The notes below the pieces were generated by a model. The model made no database searches and was not told the origin of the DNA. It worked only from the letters and a program-made list of their open reading frames with translations. From a bacterium (GTDB lineage Bacteria; Eisenbacteria; RBG-16-71-46; CAIMUX01): a stretch of DNA of 64,000 bases. How positions within the stretch are numbered: the stretch's first letter is position 1; each line of letters opens with the position of its first letter. Of this stretch, positions 19,486 through 28,998 are shown in pieces. The stretch is from contig JAUIHP010000009.1 in the NCBI GenBank assembly GCA_030431975.1, forward strand, positions 62,001 through 126,000. Direction: 5' to 3'. The position numbers and the translations under genes are program-made.

Positions 19486-20199
19486 ATGGCACGCCCTCAC
19501 GTTCTCGTCGTCGAAGACGACTTCCCGATCCGGCGCGGAGTCGTCGACGCGCTCAAGTTCGCCGGATACGCCGTCGTCGAGACGGACCGGGGTGAAGATG
19601 CCTTCGGACTGGTTGAGGAGCACCCGATCGATCTCGTCCTTCTCGATGTCATGCTTCCCGGCCGCGAAGGCTTCGATGTGCTGCGAGAAATCCGGACTGT
19701 CTATCCGACTCTTCCCGTCATCATGCTGACCGCTCGCGGTGCGGAAGCAGATCGGGTTCGAGGGCTCGAAGGCGGGGCGGATGACTACGTGGTGAAACCG
19801 TTCAGCGCGCGGGAACTCATCGCGCGCGTCGAGGCCGTCCTCCGACGTTCCCCGGAACGCCCGGACCCTGTCCGATGGATCGAAGCCGAGGGACGCCGGG
19901 TCGACTTGTCCCGCTGCGAGGTCGTGGGAAGCGATGAGGAGCGCACGTCACTGACAGAGCGGGAGGTCGCCATCCTGAGGCACCTGGCCTCGCATCGTGG
20001 CCGGGCCATCAACCGAAACGAGTTGCTGACCCGATGCTGGGGGATCGATCCCGCAGGAATGGAAACCCGAACCGTCGACATGCACATGGCGCGGCTTCGC
20101 GACAAAGTCGAGCCGGACCCCGGCCGCCCGCGGATCATCCTGACCGTACGTGGAAAGGGTTACATGCTCGCAGACTCGGTGAGGGCAGGAGCCAGATGA
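19486..20199 (+). CDS. OmpR-family response regulator
   Basis: 237 residues. The receiver domain has acidic Glu10/Asp11/Asp12, phosphoacceptor Asp54 (VLLDVMLPG) and Lys104 (VVKPF). The C-terminal winged helix carries SLTEREVAILRHL and ends in the wing ILTVRGKGYML. ATG 19486 is chosen because CAGGAG precedes it by 10 nt and it begins directly with the receiver fold. The stop overlaps the next gene by 4 nt (ATGA), so kinase and regulator are translationally coupled. Confidence 0.93.
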   Translation: MARPHVLVVEDDFPIRRGVVDALKFAGYAVVETDRGEDAFGLVEEHPIDLVLLDVMLPGREGFDVLREIRTVYPTLPVIMLTARGAEADRVRGLEGGADDYVVKPFSARELIARVEAVLRRSPERPDPVRWIEAEGRRVDLSRCEVVGSDEERTSLTEREVAILRHLASHRGRAINRNELLTRCWGIDPAGMETRTVDMHMARLRDKVEPDPGRPRIILTVRGKGYMLADSVRAGAR

Positions 20200-21872
20200 A
20201 GTTGATCCGAAACGGGTGGCCGATTTACGTGGCTTGTTCAACGGCCATCCTCGTCATGCTCGGATGGATGACGACGCGCTTTCTGACAATGGAGCGCGCC
20301 GAGAGATCCACCGCGAGTCTGCAGGAGTACCAGGACGACGTTCGTCTTGCTCTGTGGCGGATCGACTCGTGGCTCGGCCCCCTACTTGCGCTGGAAGCTT
20401 CCCGGCCTTACTCGGACTATTTGTCGGTGACGACGGATTCCGAGCAGGCGGAGTCTCTGCGCTTCTTCCTTGTACGTTTTCAGGTCGACACCACCGACGA
20501 ACTGAGTTCGCCGGAGGTCTCCAATCCATCCGCGACGGATTCCGAGAGAAGAGAGGCTCGCCAGCATCTCGCCCGTGTCTCGAAGCTTCTCGGAGAGACC
20601 GAGCTCGAAGCCTGCCTTCGCGAATCAGAACGGATGCAGCAGCTTCTCGAAGAACGACTGCCTTCGACCGAACCTGCCATCAAGTTCGCCGGCAGCCGGC
20701 CCGACTACGAACTGAGCAAGAGGCAGGGCGCAGCGAAGACTCTGGCCCAGGCCCAGAACCAGACAGCGAACATGCTGTCCGCGCAGAGCACGGCCCGTGA
20801 AGTTCGGCTCGGAGCCTTCCTGCCGCTTTGGTTCCCGATGGAAAACGAAGAGCCGCCGGAGCTTCTCTTCGTTCGGCGGGTCATCGTCGATGGAGCCCAG
20901 CAGTTCCAAGGCTTCCTCTGCAGCTGGCCGGCCCTTCACGAAGAAATGGTCAACCAGATTCGCGATCTGCTTCCGCTCGCCGAGATCAACCCGCTCACGA
21001 CGACGGAACGAAGTGGACCGGACGCGGTGCTGGCGACTCTTCCCGCCACGATCGTTTCTCCCCTTCCGGTCGCCGAAGGCACCTCATGGAAAAGTCCGAC
21101 TCATGTCGTCCTTGCCTTGAGTTGGCTCGGTGTCATCACCGGACTCCTGGCCGTCGCATTCACCTTCCGTTCGACGGTCGCCCTCGCGGAGAAGAAGACT
21201 CGATTCGCCGCTGCTGTCACCCACGAGCTTCGCACTCCTCTCACGACCTTCCGCATGTACACGGACATGCTCTCTCAAGGGATGGTCCAGGACGACGAAC
21301 AACGCGACGAGTACATCCTGACCCTGCGGGATGAAAGCGAACGACTGGCCCGACTTGTCGAGAACGTACTTGCCTACTCGCAGATGGAAGAAGGGCGACG
21401 TCGGTCGCAGCTGGAGACCGTGACGCTGGGAGAGTTGCTCGAACGGCTGTCGCCACCCCTGCGGTCTCGAGCGGAGAGTGCCGGGCTGAGTATCGAGATC
21501 AAAGCCGGTCCGTGCGAAAACCACCGCGTCCGGACGGACGTCGACGCCATCGGTCACATTCTGTTCAATCTGGTCGACAATGCCTGCAAGTACGCCGGAG
21601 ACAATCAAGGCCTGCCGCTGATCGTGCAGTGTCGGGACCAGGGCGAGAGCGTCTCACTGGTGGTCACGGATCATGGCAAGGGAATCGCCTCCGGTCAGAC
21701 CGCGATGGTCTTCAGCCCCTTCGAGCGGGGACCGGATACCGTCGACCGTCCGGGTATCGGACTGGGTCTCGCCCTCGCCCGAGGGCTCGCCCGCGAGATC
21801 GGCGGTGAGCTTCAACTGCTTTCCGGTGGCGACGGCGGAGCATCGTTCGAGCTGACTCTTCCGAAGTCCTAG
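20196..21872 (+). CDS. Sensor histidine kinase, partner of the preceding regulator
   Basis: 558 residues. Two membrane helices (about 8-26 and 303-325) bracket a 270-residue periplasmic sensor of unknown ligand. HisKA follows with the phospho-His motif HELRTPL, then the ATPase N box NLVDNACKYAGD, DHGKGI and GIGLGLALARGLA. It should phosphorylate the OmpR-type regulator that overlaps its start. The pair's targets are not apparent. Confidence 0.92.
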   Translation: MKLIRNGWPIYVACSTAILVMLGWMTTRFLTMERAERSTASLQEYQDDVRLALWRIDSWLGPLLALEASRPYSDYLSVTTDSEQAESLRFFLVRFQVDTTDELSSPEVSNPSATDSERREARQHLARVSKLLGETELEACLRESERMQQLLEERLPSTEPAIKFAGSRPDYELSKRQGAAKTLAQAQNQTANMLSAQSTAREVRLGAFLPLWFPMENEEPPELLFVRRVIVDGAQQFQGFLCSWPALHEEMVNQIRDLLPLAEINPLTTTERSGPDAVLATLPATIVSPLPVAEGTSWKSPTHVVLALSWLGVITGLLAVAFTFRSTVALAEKKTRFAAAVTHELRTPLTTFRMYTDMLSQGMVQDDEQRDEYILTLRDESERLARLVENVLAYSQMEEGRRRSQLETVTLGELLERLSPPLRSRAESAGLSIEIKAGPCENHRVRTDVDAIGHILFNLVDNACKYAGDNQGLPLIVQCRDQGESVSLVVTDHGKGIASGQTAMVFSPFERGPDTVDRPGIGLGLALARGLAREIGGELQLLSGGDGGASFELTLPKS

Positions 21873-21946
21873 CTTGTTTTCGGCCCGAACCAGAATTGCG
21901 CGAGCCAAGCCGTCCGGTCTCAGACGTCTTCGGCGTCCCGGAAGGT

Positions 21947-23098
21947 TCAGTAGCTGTATCGAAAGCCGAGGCCGAACACGACGGCCCGGAGCGTCGACGA
22001 GCGCTGATGCCAATCCGGAAGAGCCGTCTTTCGATGATACCAAACGAGCCGCATCGAGACCCGCGGCGACTCGCCTTCATCCGCATGCCATCCCAGCATC
22101 GTTGCCGGCATCGAGGCCTGAAGTTCCAACTCTGTGGACTTCAGTTCGTCCAGTCGACCGTCCACACTACGGTAGGCCTCATCGCCCGTGTAGAACGCGT
22201 TAAAGAACTCCGCTCGACCTTGAGAGTAGACGCGACATCCGAGACTCAGCCGAATCGGATCGGCGGACCCCAACGCGCGGTGAATCCCGCCATGCAACGT
22301 TCGCGAACCAACATTCCACGAGTCCCCGTACCACCGATAGCCGAACTCCAACGAGGACCGTTCCCCCGTCGAGAGTTTGAGTGAACCTCCGACGCCCGTT
22401 CTCGACCGAGTCCACGGGTGCCGTTCCTCGAGACGATAGACCTCGCGCTGTGCAGGGTCGATCACTTCGACGACGTGGTAGGGATTCGCGAGGTAGCCAT
22501 TCATCGCGGTGTGCGTGACGTTGATCTGTAGAATCGAGCGCCGGGTCAACGCCTGGGTCAGTGACCCCGACCAATTGGTCGTGTCCTTGCTCCGTTTCCA
22601 GTCTCTCGTCACTGGAGTGACTTCATCCCAACTGCGGACGACGCCGACTTCGATTTGTGCGTTTCCCTCCGCCAGGGATCTCGTCGCGGCCAGTGCCACG
22701 GACACCGATTCGTAGTCGTTTTCGGTCCCATAGATCAAGTTTGCGGACGCCGTGTTGCGCGAGCCGATTTCCTGAGTCACTCCGCCGGCCCACTCGTGAC
22801 GGACTTCATCGAACGACCCTGTCGGTCCACCATGGGCCCGAGTGGTTGCCGAGGTGATTCCATCGACATCGATTTGACTTCGCATGGAAGCCGAGGTGAT
22901 GGCATCCACCAGATAACGAACGGAAGCTTCCGTCGTCGGACGAAGGTCTCGCCGCAGAGTCACCGATGGGTAGAGAACATCGACCCCAGCCGAGTCGGAG
23001 TACCCGTTGAAGTCGACGGACACCTCGTTCGTCGCTGACAGTGGACGGCTGCAGAAGGCTACTGCGAAAACCGTGACAACGAACGTTCTTACCCGCAA
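21947..23098 (-). CDS. DUF3570 outer-membrane beta-barrel protein
   Basis: 383 residues with a signal peptide (cut after about residue 22, PLSA-TNEV) and alternating amphipathic strands to a C-terminal aromatic-rich strand ending F-R-Y-S-Y, typical of outer-membrane barrels. The opening strands (VSVDFNGYSDSAGVDVLYPS) and overall length match DUF3570. It starts at TTG 23098, overlapping the DUF4266 stop by 10 nt. DUF3570 is commonly found with DUF4266, and the pair here is tightly coupled. Function unknown. Confidence 0.8.
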   Translation of the reverse strand: MRVRTFVVTVFAVAFCSRPLSATNEVSVDFNGYSDSAGVDVLYPSVTLRRDLRPTTEASVRYLVDAITSASMRSQIDVDGITSATTRAHGGPTGSFDEVRHEWAGGVTQEIGSRNTASANLIYGTENDYESVSVALAATRSLAEGNAQIEVGVVRSWDEVTPVTRDWKRSKDTTNWSGSLTQALTRRSILQINVTHTAMNGYLANPYHVVEVIDPAQREVYRLEERHPWTRSRTGVGGSLKLSTGERSSLEFGYRWYGDSWNVGSRTLHGGIHRALGSADPIRLSLGCRVYSQGRAEFFNAFYTGDEAYRSVDGRLDELKSTELELQASMPATMLGWHADEGESPRVSMRLVWYHRKTALPDWHQRSSTLRAVVFGLGFRYSY

Positions 23099-23346
23099 CC
23101 GCAGCCCCCTCCCTGCGCATTGCTACCCCCAACCGAACCCTCGCGGTACTCGAGATGTTGCTCATGCAGGGATCTTTCGAATCGATCCTCGGGAAAGAGC
23201 ATCAGCGGATCGGCCAGGCGATCCCTCTCCCACGCCGGAACCGTGGCGCATCCGGCCGCAAGCGCGAGGCTAAGGACCCCGATGCAACAAACCAACACCA
23301 CGCGTGGCAGCCAGAGGCTCCTATCCAACGGGGTCACTCGACGCAC
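23089..23346 (-). CDS. DUF4266 small lipoprotein with Gly-Cys tail
   Basis: 85 residues from GTG 23346. Lipobox L-A-A-G-C33 is followed by T-V-P-A-W-E-R-D, and the protein ends G-G-G-C-G-C-G. Both the WERD block and the Cys/Gly tail are hallmarks of DUF4266. The start overlaps the upstream gene by 26 nt, with GGGAGAGGAG upstream. Longer in-frame upstream codons lie inside the neighbouring gene. The conserved free cysteines at the tail suggest a metal, thiol or maturation role, but none has been shown to my knowledge. Confidence 0.78.
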   Translation of the reverse strand: MRRVTPLDRSLWLPRVVLVCCIGVLSLALAAGCATVPAWERDRLADPLMLFPEDRFERSLHEQHLEYREGSVGGSNAQGGGCGCG

Positions 23347-24214
23347 GGATGGTGAACTCCTCTCCCGTACCCACGTTGCCTTCCTCATCGACGATCTCGA
23401 TTCGGTATCCGGAACCCGTCCCCCAGGAAGGAGAAACCGTTCGTCGCAACACGCCTGTATTGCCGGCGCCATCGCGTACCGAGGCGATGTGGACGCCATC
23501 CTTCTGGAGAAACGCATCGATGACAACTCCGGACGCACAGTTCCACTGGACGACGAACTCCTGCCCGGAAACAACGTCGGTGGACCCGTTGGGTGCCGTC
23601 ACCTCAGGTCCGGAACCGGACGCGCAGATCGAGAAGCTGCGACTCGTCGCTGTGCTGCCACCAGCAGACTCGAGCCGGACGCGGTAGTCCGAACCGACTC
23701 CCCAGTCCGCATTCACATGATCAATTCGAATCACACCTTCCGCCGACACACTCTGCGCAAGTTCTGCCACCACGGTAGAACCTTCGAGAAGCGTCGCCGT
23801 CCAAGACTCCGCCGGCTCCGCCCACCATTCCAGGAGCGCCACAGATCCGTGTCTCCATACAACGCTCGAAGAGGGTGCCCAGATCTGGATTTGCTCCGGC
23901 CACCGATCCTCCCAGAGCTTTCCATGACATTGATAGCAGGAGGGAGCCGCCGCCACTTCCAACCCAGGCTTCCCATCAAGGTCCGTACGAGCAAAACCTC
24001 CCCGCAGATCAGCGTGATGACACGGCACCGCGGCGCAACCGCTCTCGAAAAAGAACGGATCGCGTGCGCCGGACCGATGAAAGGCACCATCGAGATCGAC
24101 CGTGTGATCGCGAGGAATCCCTTCTTTCTCCTCCACGGAGGCCGGGATTGAGCAGCCGAACCCTGCTAGGGCGGTTATGATGATCGCTGAGATGTGTCGA
24201 GTTCGATTCTTCAA
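23321..24214 (-). CDS. Lipoprotein with c-type haem motifs and Ig-like domains
   Basis: 297 residues from TTG 24214. Lipobox G-F-G-C21. Two potential haem-binding motifs follow near residues 60-105: CAAVPCH (CX4CH, unusual) and CYQCH (standard). The rest is two beta-sandwich repeats, each with an aromatic G-S-x-Y-R-V/I strand. It heads an operon with DUF4266 and DUF3570, suggesting an envelope redox assembly. Start codon is uncertain: the ORF runs on upstream to 24307, but the region above 24214 overlaps the divergent promoter side. Confidence 0.65.
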   Translation of the reverse strand: MKNRTRHISAIIITALAGFGCSIPASVEEKEGIPRDHTVDLDGAFHRSGARDPFFFESGCAAVPCHHADLRGGFARTDLDGKPGLEVAAAPSCYQCHGKLWEDRWPEQIQIWAPSSSVVWRHGSVALLEWWAEPAESWTATLLEGSTVVAELAQSVSAEGVIRIDHVNADWGVGSDYRVRLESAGGSTATSRSFSICASGSGPEVTAPNGSTDVVSGQEFVVQWNCASGVVIDAFLQKDGVHIASVRDGAGNTGVLRRTVSPSWGTGSGYRIEIVDEEGNVGTGEEFTIRASSDPVG

Positions 24215-24326
24215 AAGGCATTCCCTTCGACCCGGGGCCGAATCGCGGAACTCCTTCGTCCGCATACGGGGCGCAGACCCCTCCGGCTCCATTGTAGCCG
24301 GTCTCAAGATACTGGGACCCGAGATA

Positions 24327-24399
24327 CCACGTGTCCAGCTGCCACATGTCCAGTTGCCACGTGATCAGCTGCTACGCCACCGGATGCCACGTCACGAGG
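24327..24399. repeat. About five tandem 15-bp units
   Basis: Copies start at 24327, 24342, 24357, 24372 and 24387 with consensus CCACGTGTCCAGCTG; the last two are degenerate. They lie between two divergent haem-protein genes and run into the proposed ATG of the plus-strand gene. Confidence 0.85.
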
Positions 24400-25004
24400 T
24401 ACGGCGTCCCATTGCGCCGCAACTCATCACCATGGTTGCCGTGGTTGCCGTGACCGCCGTGCTCTCACTCCTCCCTCCGCTCGTCCCGCAGGCCGAAGTC
24501 CTTTGGCCGAGCTCGCCCGCCTATGCTGTCGAAGAGCTGTGGTACGAACTCTGCACCAGCTGCCATGCGGACGACAATCCCACCTGCGCCGGCTGCCACA
24601 ACCACCGCGGCGAAATGGAAGCACGCACCGCCCGCGAGTTTTACCTGCCTGGGGAATCCGTCGAAGTCGAGTTTCGAGGAGGAAACCAACCCGGTTGGAT
24701 TCGCGCACTTCTCTACGGCGAGTCCGGTGATGAGATCGATCGACGTGCCGGCCCCACCGAGACCGGAGACGACCTACGAGGCCGTGTGGACGCAGACTCC
24801 GTTGCCTTTCCTCTCGTTCTTCATGGAGTCGCGCCCAGCGAGCCCGGCGAGTACTCATGGCGCGCCGCCTACTTCGGAATCTTCCACGTCCAGGACGTGA
24901 CGCACGACGAGGAGTGGACGACGGTACCGCTCAGAGTCATCGATCCGTCGGAATGGACCGATCCAACCAGTTGGGGGCGAATCAAGAGCGTCTACCGGCG
25001 CTGA
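24384..25004 (+). CDS. Small dihaem c-type cytochrome-like protein
   Basis: 206 residues from ATG 24384. A membrane segment (about 15-34) is followed by two close haem motifs, CTSCH (57-61) and CAGCH (68-72), then a beta-rich domain of about 130 residues ending VYRR. It lies divergent from the haem lipoprotein operon. The start is uncertain: ATG 24432 would also leave a signal anchor, and the frame is open upstream through the 15-bp repeat. Likely a periplasmic electron carrier or haem-domain sensor. Confidence 0.7.
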   Translation: MPRHEVRRPIAPQLITMVAVVAVTAVLSLLPPLVPQAEVLWPSSPAYAVEELWYELCTSCHADDNPTCAGCHNHRGEMEARTAREFYLPGESVEVEFRGGNQPGWIRALLYGESGDEIDRRAGPTETGDDLRGRVDADSVAFPLVLHGVAPSEPGEYSWRAAYFGIFHVQDVTHDEEWTTVPLRVIDPSEWTDPTSWGRIKSVYRR

Positions 25005-25006
25005 TC

Positions 25007-25045
25007 CGAATCCGGCATCCGATTCCCGGCTCCCGATTCTCACTC
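25007..25045. repeat. Three tandem 13-bp units
   Basis: Imperfect copies of CGATTCCCGGCTC at 25007, 25020 and 25033, starting 3 nt after the cytochrome stop codon. Confidence 0.7.
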
Positions 25046-25223
25046 CCGCCCCAGCCCCCTCGCGGCCCTCACGCCGCCCTCACCCAGCCCGCAACCAAGA
25101 CCTGCCCACATTCCCCTCCGTCAGGACCACACCTTGCAGAACCCGTATCTGGCGGGGTCGACCCCCCGTCGTATGGCACTGCTACAGGGACGTAGCTGCA
25201 TCTCGACATGGACGGAGGTCGCC

Positions 25224-27998
25224 ATGAAACACGTATGTCTGTTCTTCATCTCTCTTGTCGCGCTCTCAGTCGGCAAGAGCGCGTTCGCAACCCAGGGAGA
25301 GTCTTCCACCCTCTATCCCAGGTACTTCCACAGAGACGATTCCGCATTTCCCGTGAGTGACACGCGGAGTCACGACAAGAACTACCTCCACCATTCCGGA
25401 GGCTGGGCACAGAACTTCTACTTTCTGCCGAAGCCTGAGACTCTTTACACCGGCTGCGGTCTGTTCTGGGAATCGTACGAAGTCGACATGGATGGCGATT
25501 CGGTTGCGGACTTCGTGGGTACCGAGGTCGAACCGATTCACTGGCAGTATCCAGCCCCACCCGTCGGCGAAATCGGTCACGAGCAGATCACGATCACCGC
25601 GGAGGGAGCTTGTGGTCCCCGCACGGCGACGTTCGACGTCCTGACCCTGGCGGAGCCGAACGTCACCTTCCGCTCTCCCGAGGGCGACTCCATGACCGGG
25701 TATCTCAGTGACGATGGCATCCTCGATCGACCGGTAGTCGTGATCGAGGGAGTCGACACCACGAACGAGACCTGGCCGTCCTTCTATATGAGTCGCCTGC
25801 TACCGCTACGAGAGCAGCTTCCGCCGGATTACGACCTTCTCGTCTACAACTATGCCGACGGCGGCGCCAGCGTTCGGGAGAACGCCATGGGTGTTCTGGG
25901 TGCACTAAGGAAGCTGGAACAGCTGGACCTTCCCTTCGAGACCCGGGTGGTCGGCATCAGCATGGGCGGTGTCGTCGCCCGATACGCCCTGGCCTATGCG
26001 GAAGAGCACGAGATCGATCACGGCTGCAACCTGTTCGTGTCCGCCGACGCACCGCAACAGGGCGCTTGGCTCAACGTCGAACTGCAGGACTACGTGAAGC
26101 AAATGAAGGACCTCGCAGGGAACAGCGTCCCGGCCCTCAATCGCTTCTCAGAACTGCTCCAGCGACCGGCAACCTTGGAACTCGTCCGCGAGAACGTCTA
26201 TGACCCGGACTACCCCGCCCTGAGACCGGAAGACACGCAGAATCGAGGGGTTGGTGACGAGATCTCCGGCGGGCAGGTTTATCGGGATTTCTTCCACGAG
26301 CTCAATGGTCTGAACGGAAACGGGTATCCGAAACGGACGCTCAACGTCGGCCTTTCCAACGGCGCCGGCGATATCGAATCCCGCTATCTGCAGGCCGCCG
26401 CGCGAGACAATTGGATCGATCAAACTTCGTTCCTGAGGTTCCGAATCGAGGGTTTCGAGGCCGCCCACCTGACGATGAAAGAACAGGACGTCTATGCGGG
26501 CTCGTATCAACCCGCGCTCAAGGCAGCCGTGTTTCCGGGTGCGGAGCATCTATCCTTCTTCATCTTCCACTTCAAGATCGGGTGGGAGCTGGAGTTGACG
26601 GGCGTGCCGAGCAGTTACATCTGGGCCAACTCTGCGCTCGACCTCTGGGGCATCGAACGGTCGCTACACGGAGAGGTCGGCGACATCCTGGATTGGGACG
26701 AAACCAAGTTCGACGAGATCTACATCAATCCAAGCACCACAGGCGCTTGGCCTAGCGAGCACAATGCCTATCACGATGACTTCTCATCGGTCCTGGTCGA
26801 AACGATCATCGACAAGCTTCATGAGGAGCCGTGTTCCATCACCAGCGTGCAAATCGAAACCGGACCGCCCCTGGTTGCAGGCGAGGTCCGTACGATTTCC
26901 GCAGATCTGAGTGGTCGCTGCGCTCGCGACGTCGAGTTCCTGGTCAGCTATGACGAAGGCCACACGTGGGAGCTGATCGAGAGCGTGCCCGCACCGGACA
27001 TGGACACCGTCCCCAACGCGACTGTCGAGATTGAGTGGGAGGCCCCGGCCGGTCCGCGGGATCACTGCGTGATCAAAGCCGTCGGAGTGCCCTTCGCAGA
27101 GGCGGTATCCGAGCCATTCACGATCTCCGACGGGATCGGGCCCAACTACGGTGGGACGCTGGTTCTTCACTGGGAGCCATCCATCGTCTACACAGCGGGC
27201 GAGGAGTACTGTGGCGCTGCCGCGATTCAATCGTGCGACGAAGTCAACGCCAAGGTCGAATACGAGGGCGGAGTCAGCGGAGATTGGCTTCTTCACGCCT
27301 TCGCCGCCTTTCCGACGACCTCGCGTCTCGCCGCGGTCTCCTTCGCCCTCGACTACCACCACTTCCTCGAAGTCGACGACTACGGCACCTGTGCGGACTT
27401 CGAGGTCACCGACTCGAACTGGCCCGACTCCGGATCCGGGGCAAGCTTGTCCTGGGAAGAGCCGGTCGAGTCGACGTTCGTACCGCTCTATTGGTTCCAG
27501 GTTCATAGCGACATCAATGAGTTCGTCTACTTCACGACGAAGAGGCATCCGGGTAACGGTGGGTACTTTCTCGATGACTCGACGCCACCCGTCCGAAGTC
27601 CGATCGTCGACCATGGCGTGGTGTCGTACGCCGCCGGGGGCGTTCATGTTCCCTGTCCGGAAACCTGGGTCGCAGACGTCAACCGGGACCTCTATGGCGA
27701 CGTGCATGGGGACGGAACGGTGGATCGGCCTCCCTCGCCGACAGGAGCCACTCTGATCTGCGAACAGAATCCGATCCGGAGTCGAGCCACCTTCTCGAGG
27801 CAGGGAGGTGATGGTGACCGGTGGAAACTGCAGATCTTCGACGCAGCCGGCGCTCTGGTGCGGTCGGAAGAGGTTCGGGGTCACCGGTGGAATTGGGACA
27901 TGAAGTCGAATGACGGCGAGAGGGTGCCGACCGGAGTCTACTTCGCTTCGACCGATGATCCCAGGGTGGAGCCCGTTAAGCTTGCGGTCGTGCGCTGA
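25224..27998 (+). CDS. Secreted alpha/beta-hydrolase (lipase-like) with C-terminal sorting domain
   Basis: 924 residues. Signal peptide 1-23. An alpha/beta hydrolase core begins with VVVIEGVDTTNETWPS near residue 170; the nucleophile elbow is G-I-S246-M-G-G, followed by VARYALAYAEEHEI and SADAPQQGAW. This matches lipase/esterase folds. Beta-sandwich domains fill the second half. The end is a FlgD-like tail with EQNPIRSRATF, DGERVPTGVYFAS and a final VVR. ATG 25224 is supported by GGAGG upstream. Substrate unknown. Confidence 0.82.
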   Translation: MKHVCLFFISLVALSVGKSAFATQGESSTLYPRYFHRDDSAFPVSDTRSHDKNYLHHSGGWAQNFYFLPKPETLYTGCGLFWESYEVDMDGDSVADFVGTEVEPIHWQYPAPPVGEIGHEQITITAEGACGPRTATFDVLTLAEPNVTFRSPEGDSMTGYLSDDGILDRPVVVIEGVDTTNETWPSFYMSRLLPLREQLPPDYDLLVYNYADGGASVRENAMGVLGALRKLEQLDLPFETRVVGISMGGVVARYALAYAEEHEIDHGCNLFVSADAPQQGAWLNVELQDYVKQMKDLAGNSVPALNRFSELLQRPATLELVRENVYDPDYPALRPEDTQNRGVGDEISGGQVYRDFFHELNGLNGNGYPKRTLNVGLSNGAGDIESRYLQAAARDNWIDQTSFLRFRIEGFEAAHLTMKEQDVYAGSYQPALKAAVFPGAEHLSFFIFHFKIGWELELTGVPSSYIWANSALDLWGIERSLHGEVGDILDWDETKFDEIYINPSTTGAWPSEHNAYHDDFSSVLVETIIDKLHEEPCSITSVQIETGPPLVAGEVRTISADLSGRCARDVEFLVSYDEGHTWELIESVPAPDMDTVPNATVEIEWEAPAGPRDHCVIKAVGVPFAEAVSEPFTISDGIGPNYGGTLVLHWEPSIVYTAGEEYCGAAAIQSCDEVNAKVEYEGGVSGDWLLHAFAAFPTTSRLAAVSFALDYHHFLEVDDYGTCADFEVTDSNWPDSGSGASLSWEEPVESTFVPLYWFQVHSDINEFVYFTTKRHPGNGGYFLDDSTPPVRSPIVDHGVVSYAAGGVHVPCPETWVADVNRDLYGDVHGDGTVDRPPSPTGATLICEQNPIRSRATFSRQGGDGDRWKLQIFDAAGALVRSEEVRGHRWNWDMKSNDGERVPTGVYFASTDDPRVEPVKLAVVR

Positions 27999-28009
27999 AT
28001 CCTGGTCGA

Positions 28010-28494
28010 TCAGGGTATGGATGGTTCGAAGACCACCCCCAAACTGAACCGGAGGGTTCGTGTCGAAAGCCGGGACTGGGAAGTCTCGACGACGCTGAGC
28101 AAGCCGACCGAGCCCTCGGTTTCCTGAAAGAACGTACGTCCTCCGAGGTCAAAGTCCGCGCCCACACCCCCGATGACAAGGGCGTCATAGTCCCGAAAAT
28201 CCGGGCGGTCCTTTCTTCCGTCCAGCTTGCGAGCTCCGTTGTTGAGCCACCCCAGACCGAGGCCCATCTTCAGATACGGAGGCTTTCCCGGATGCTGGTA
28301 GCGAGCGAGAGCGGAGAAGACCGACCAACGGCGCGTCCGTCCAATGACTGCGTGTACTCCAGGGCGGAGAAGCTCATTCCGCCGGAGAGACGCACCTGCA
28401 TCGGAGCATCTGAGCGGGCCTGAGCGTCGTTGGGCCCGACGATGAGTGACGAGATCGCGAAACAGACTGCGGCTACCAGGCGGAAAGGTGACAT
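28010..28494 (-). pseudogene. Small outer-membrane barrel gene broken by a frameshift
   Basis: A good start (ATG 28494 with GGAGGAG upstream) opens a signal peptide (MSPFRLVAAVCFAISSL, cut near AQA) and a first strand, VRLSGGMSFSALEY. That frame then stops at 28270. Barrel-like sequence continues in a second frame from about 28345 (FSALARYQHPGKPPYLKMG) to a final strand ending LGVVFEPSIP. Adding one base between about 28320 and 28350 would join the two into one protein of about 160 residues. Either a true pseudogene or an assembly error. Confidence 0.65.
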
Positions 28495-28529
28495 GGCTCG
28501 AATCTCCTCCGGGCCGGCAGTCCGGCACG

Positions 28530-28919
28530 TTATCTCGTGGGCCTCGCGGCGGGCCTTGCCCAACGACCCGCCGTCACAGCGACCGGTATGAGCATCAGCA
28601 GGAAGAGTATATGGTACCAGGATGGCATGAGTGACCAGACACCGGCTTGTACGGCAATCCCCGTAGCCAGGAGCAGTACGGCCATGATCAGGACGACTCG
28701 TGCTGTGTTGCCCCGCGCGATGCGGGCCGTCACGATACCAGCTACCACAGAGCAGACTACACTGAGGATCAGGATCCCCACCAGGGGTCCCGTCTGTTCA
28801 AAAGCCTCCCCCGCAGCGACCACTTCCCGCGCCTGCGTAAAGAGCAGGGCGTTGCCGACCAACCAAAGGACTGTCCAAGCCGCATACCCGGCAATCACCG
28901 ATCCAATATTTCGAATCAT
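28530..28919 (-). CDS. Small integral membrane protein
   Basis: 129 residues with about four membrane helices (starting near residues 4, 43, 74 and 100) and a basic C-terminus (RWARPAARPTR). ATG 28919 is supported by GAGGAAA 8 nt upstream; the in-frame extension upstream has no such features. Family not recognised. It lies downstream of the ArsR/AHSA1 pair on the same strand and may be co-transcribed. Confidence 0.7.
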   Translation of the reverse strand: MIRNIGSVIAGYAAWTVLWLVGNALLFTQAREVVAAGEAFEQTGPLVGILILSVVCSVVAGIVTARIARGNTARVVLIMAVLLLATGIAVQAGVWSLMPSWYHILFLLMLIPVAVTAGRWARPAARPTR

Positions 28920-28998
28920 CCCAGTTTCCTCGTTCCATGTGTTTGTGCGGCCGTCGCCTTCGCGCAGGATCCGCGATTTGACACTCGTCGTATTGAAG

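Noticed and set aside
28001-28016. Small dyad CCTG...CAGG between convergent genes
   Set aside because: Only a 4-bp stem and no U-tract on either strand; not enough for a terminator.
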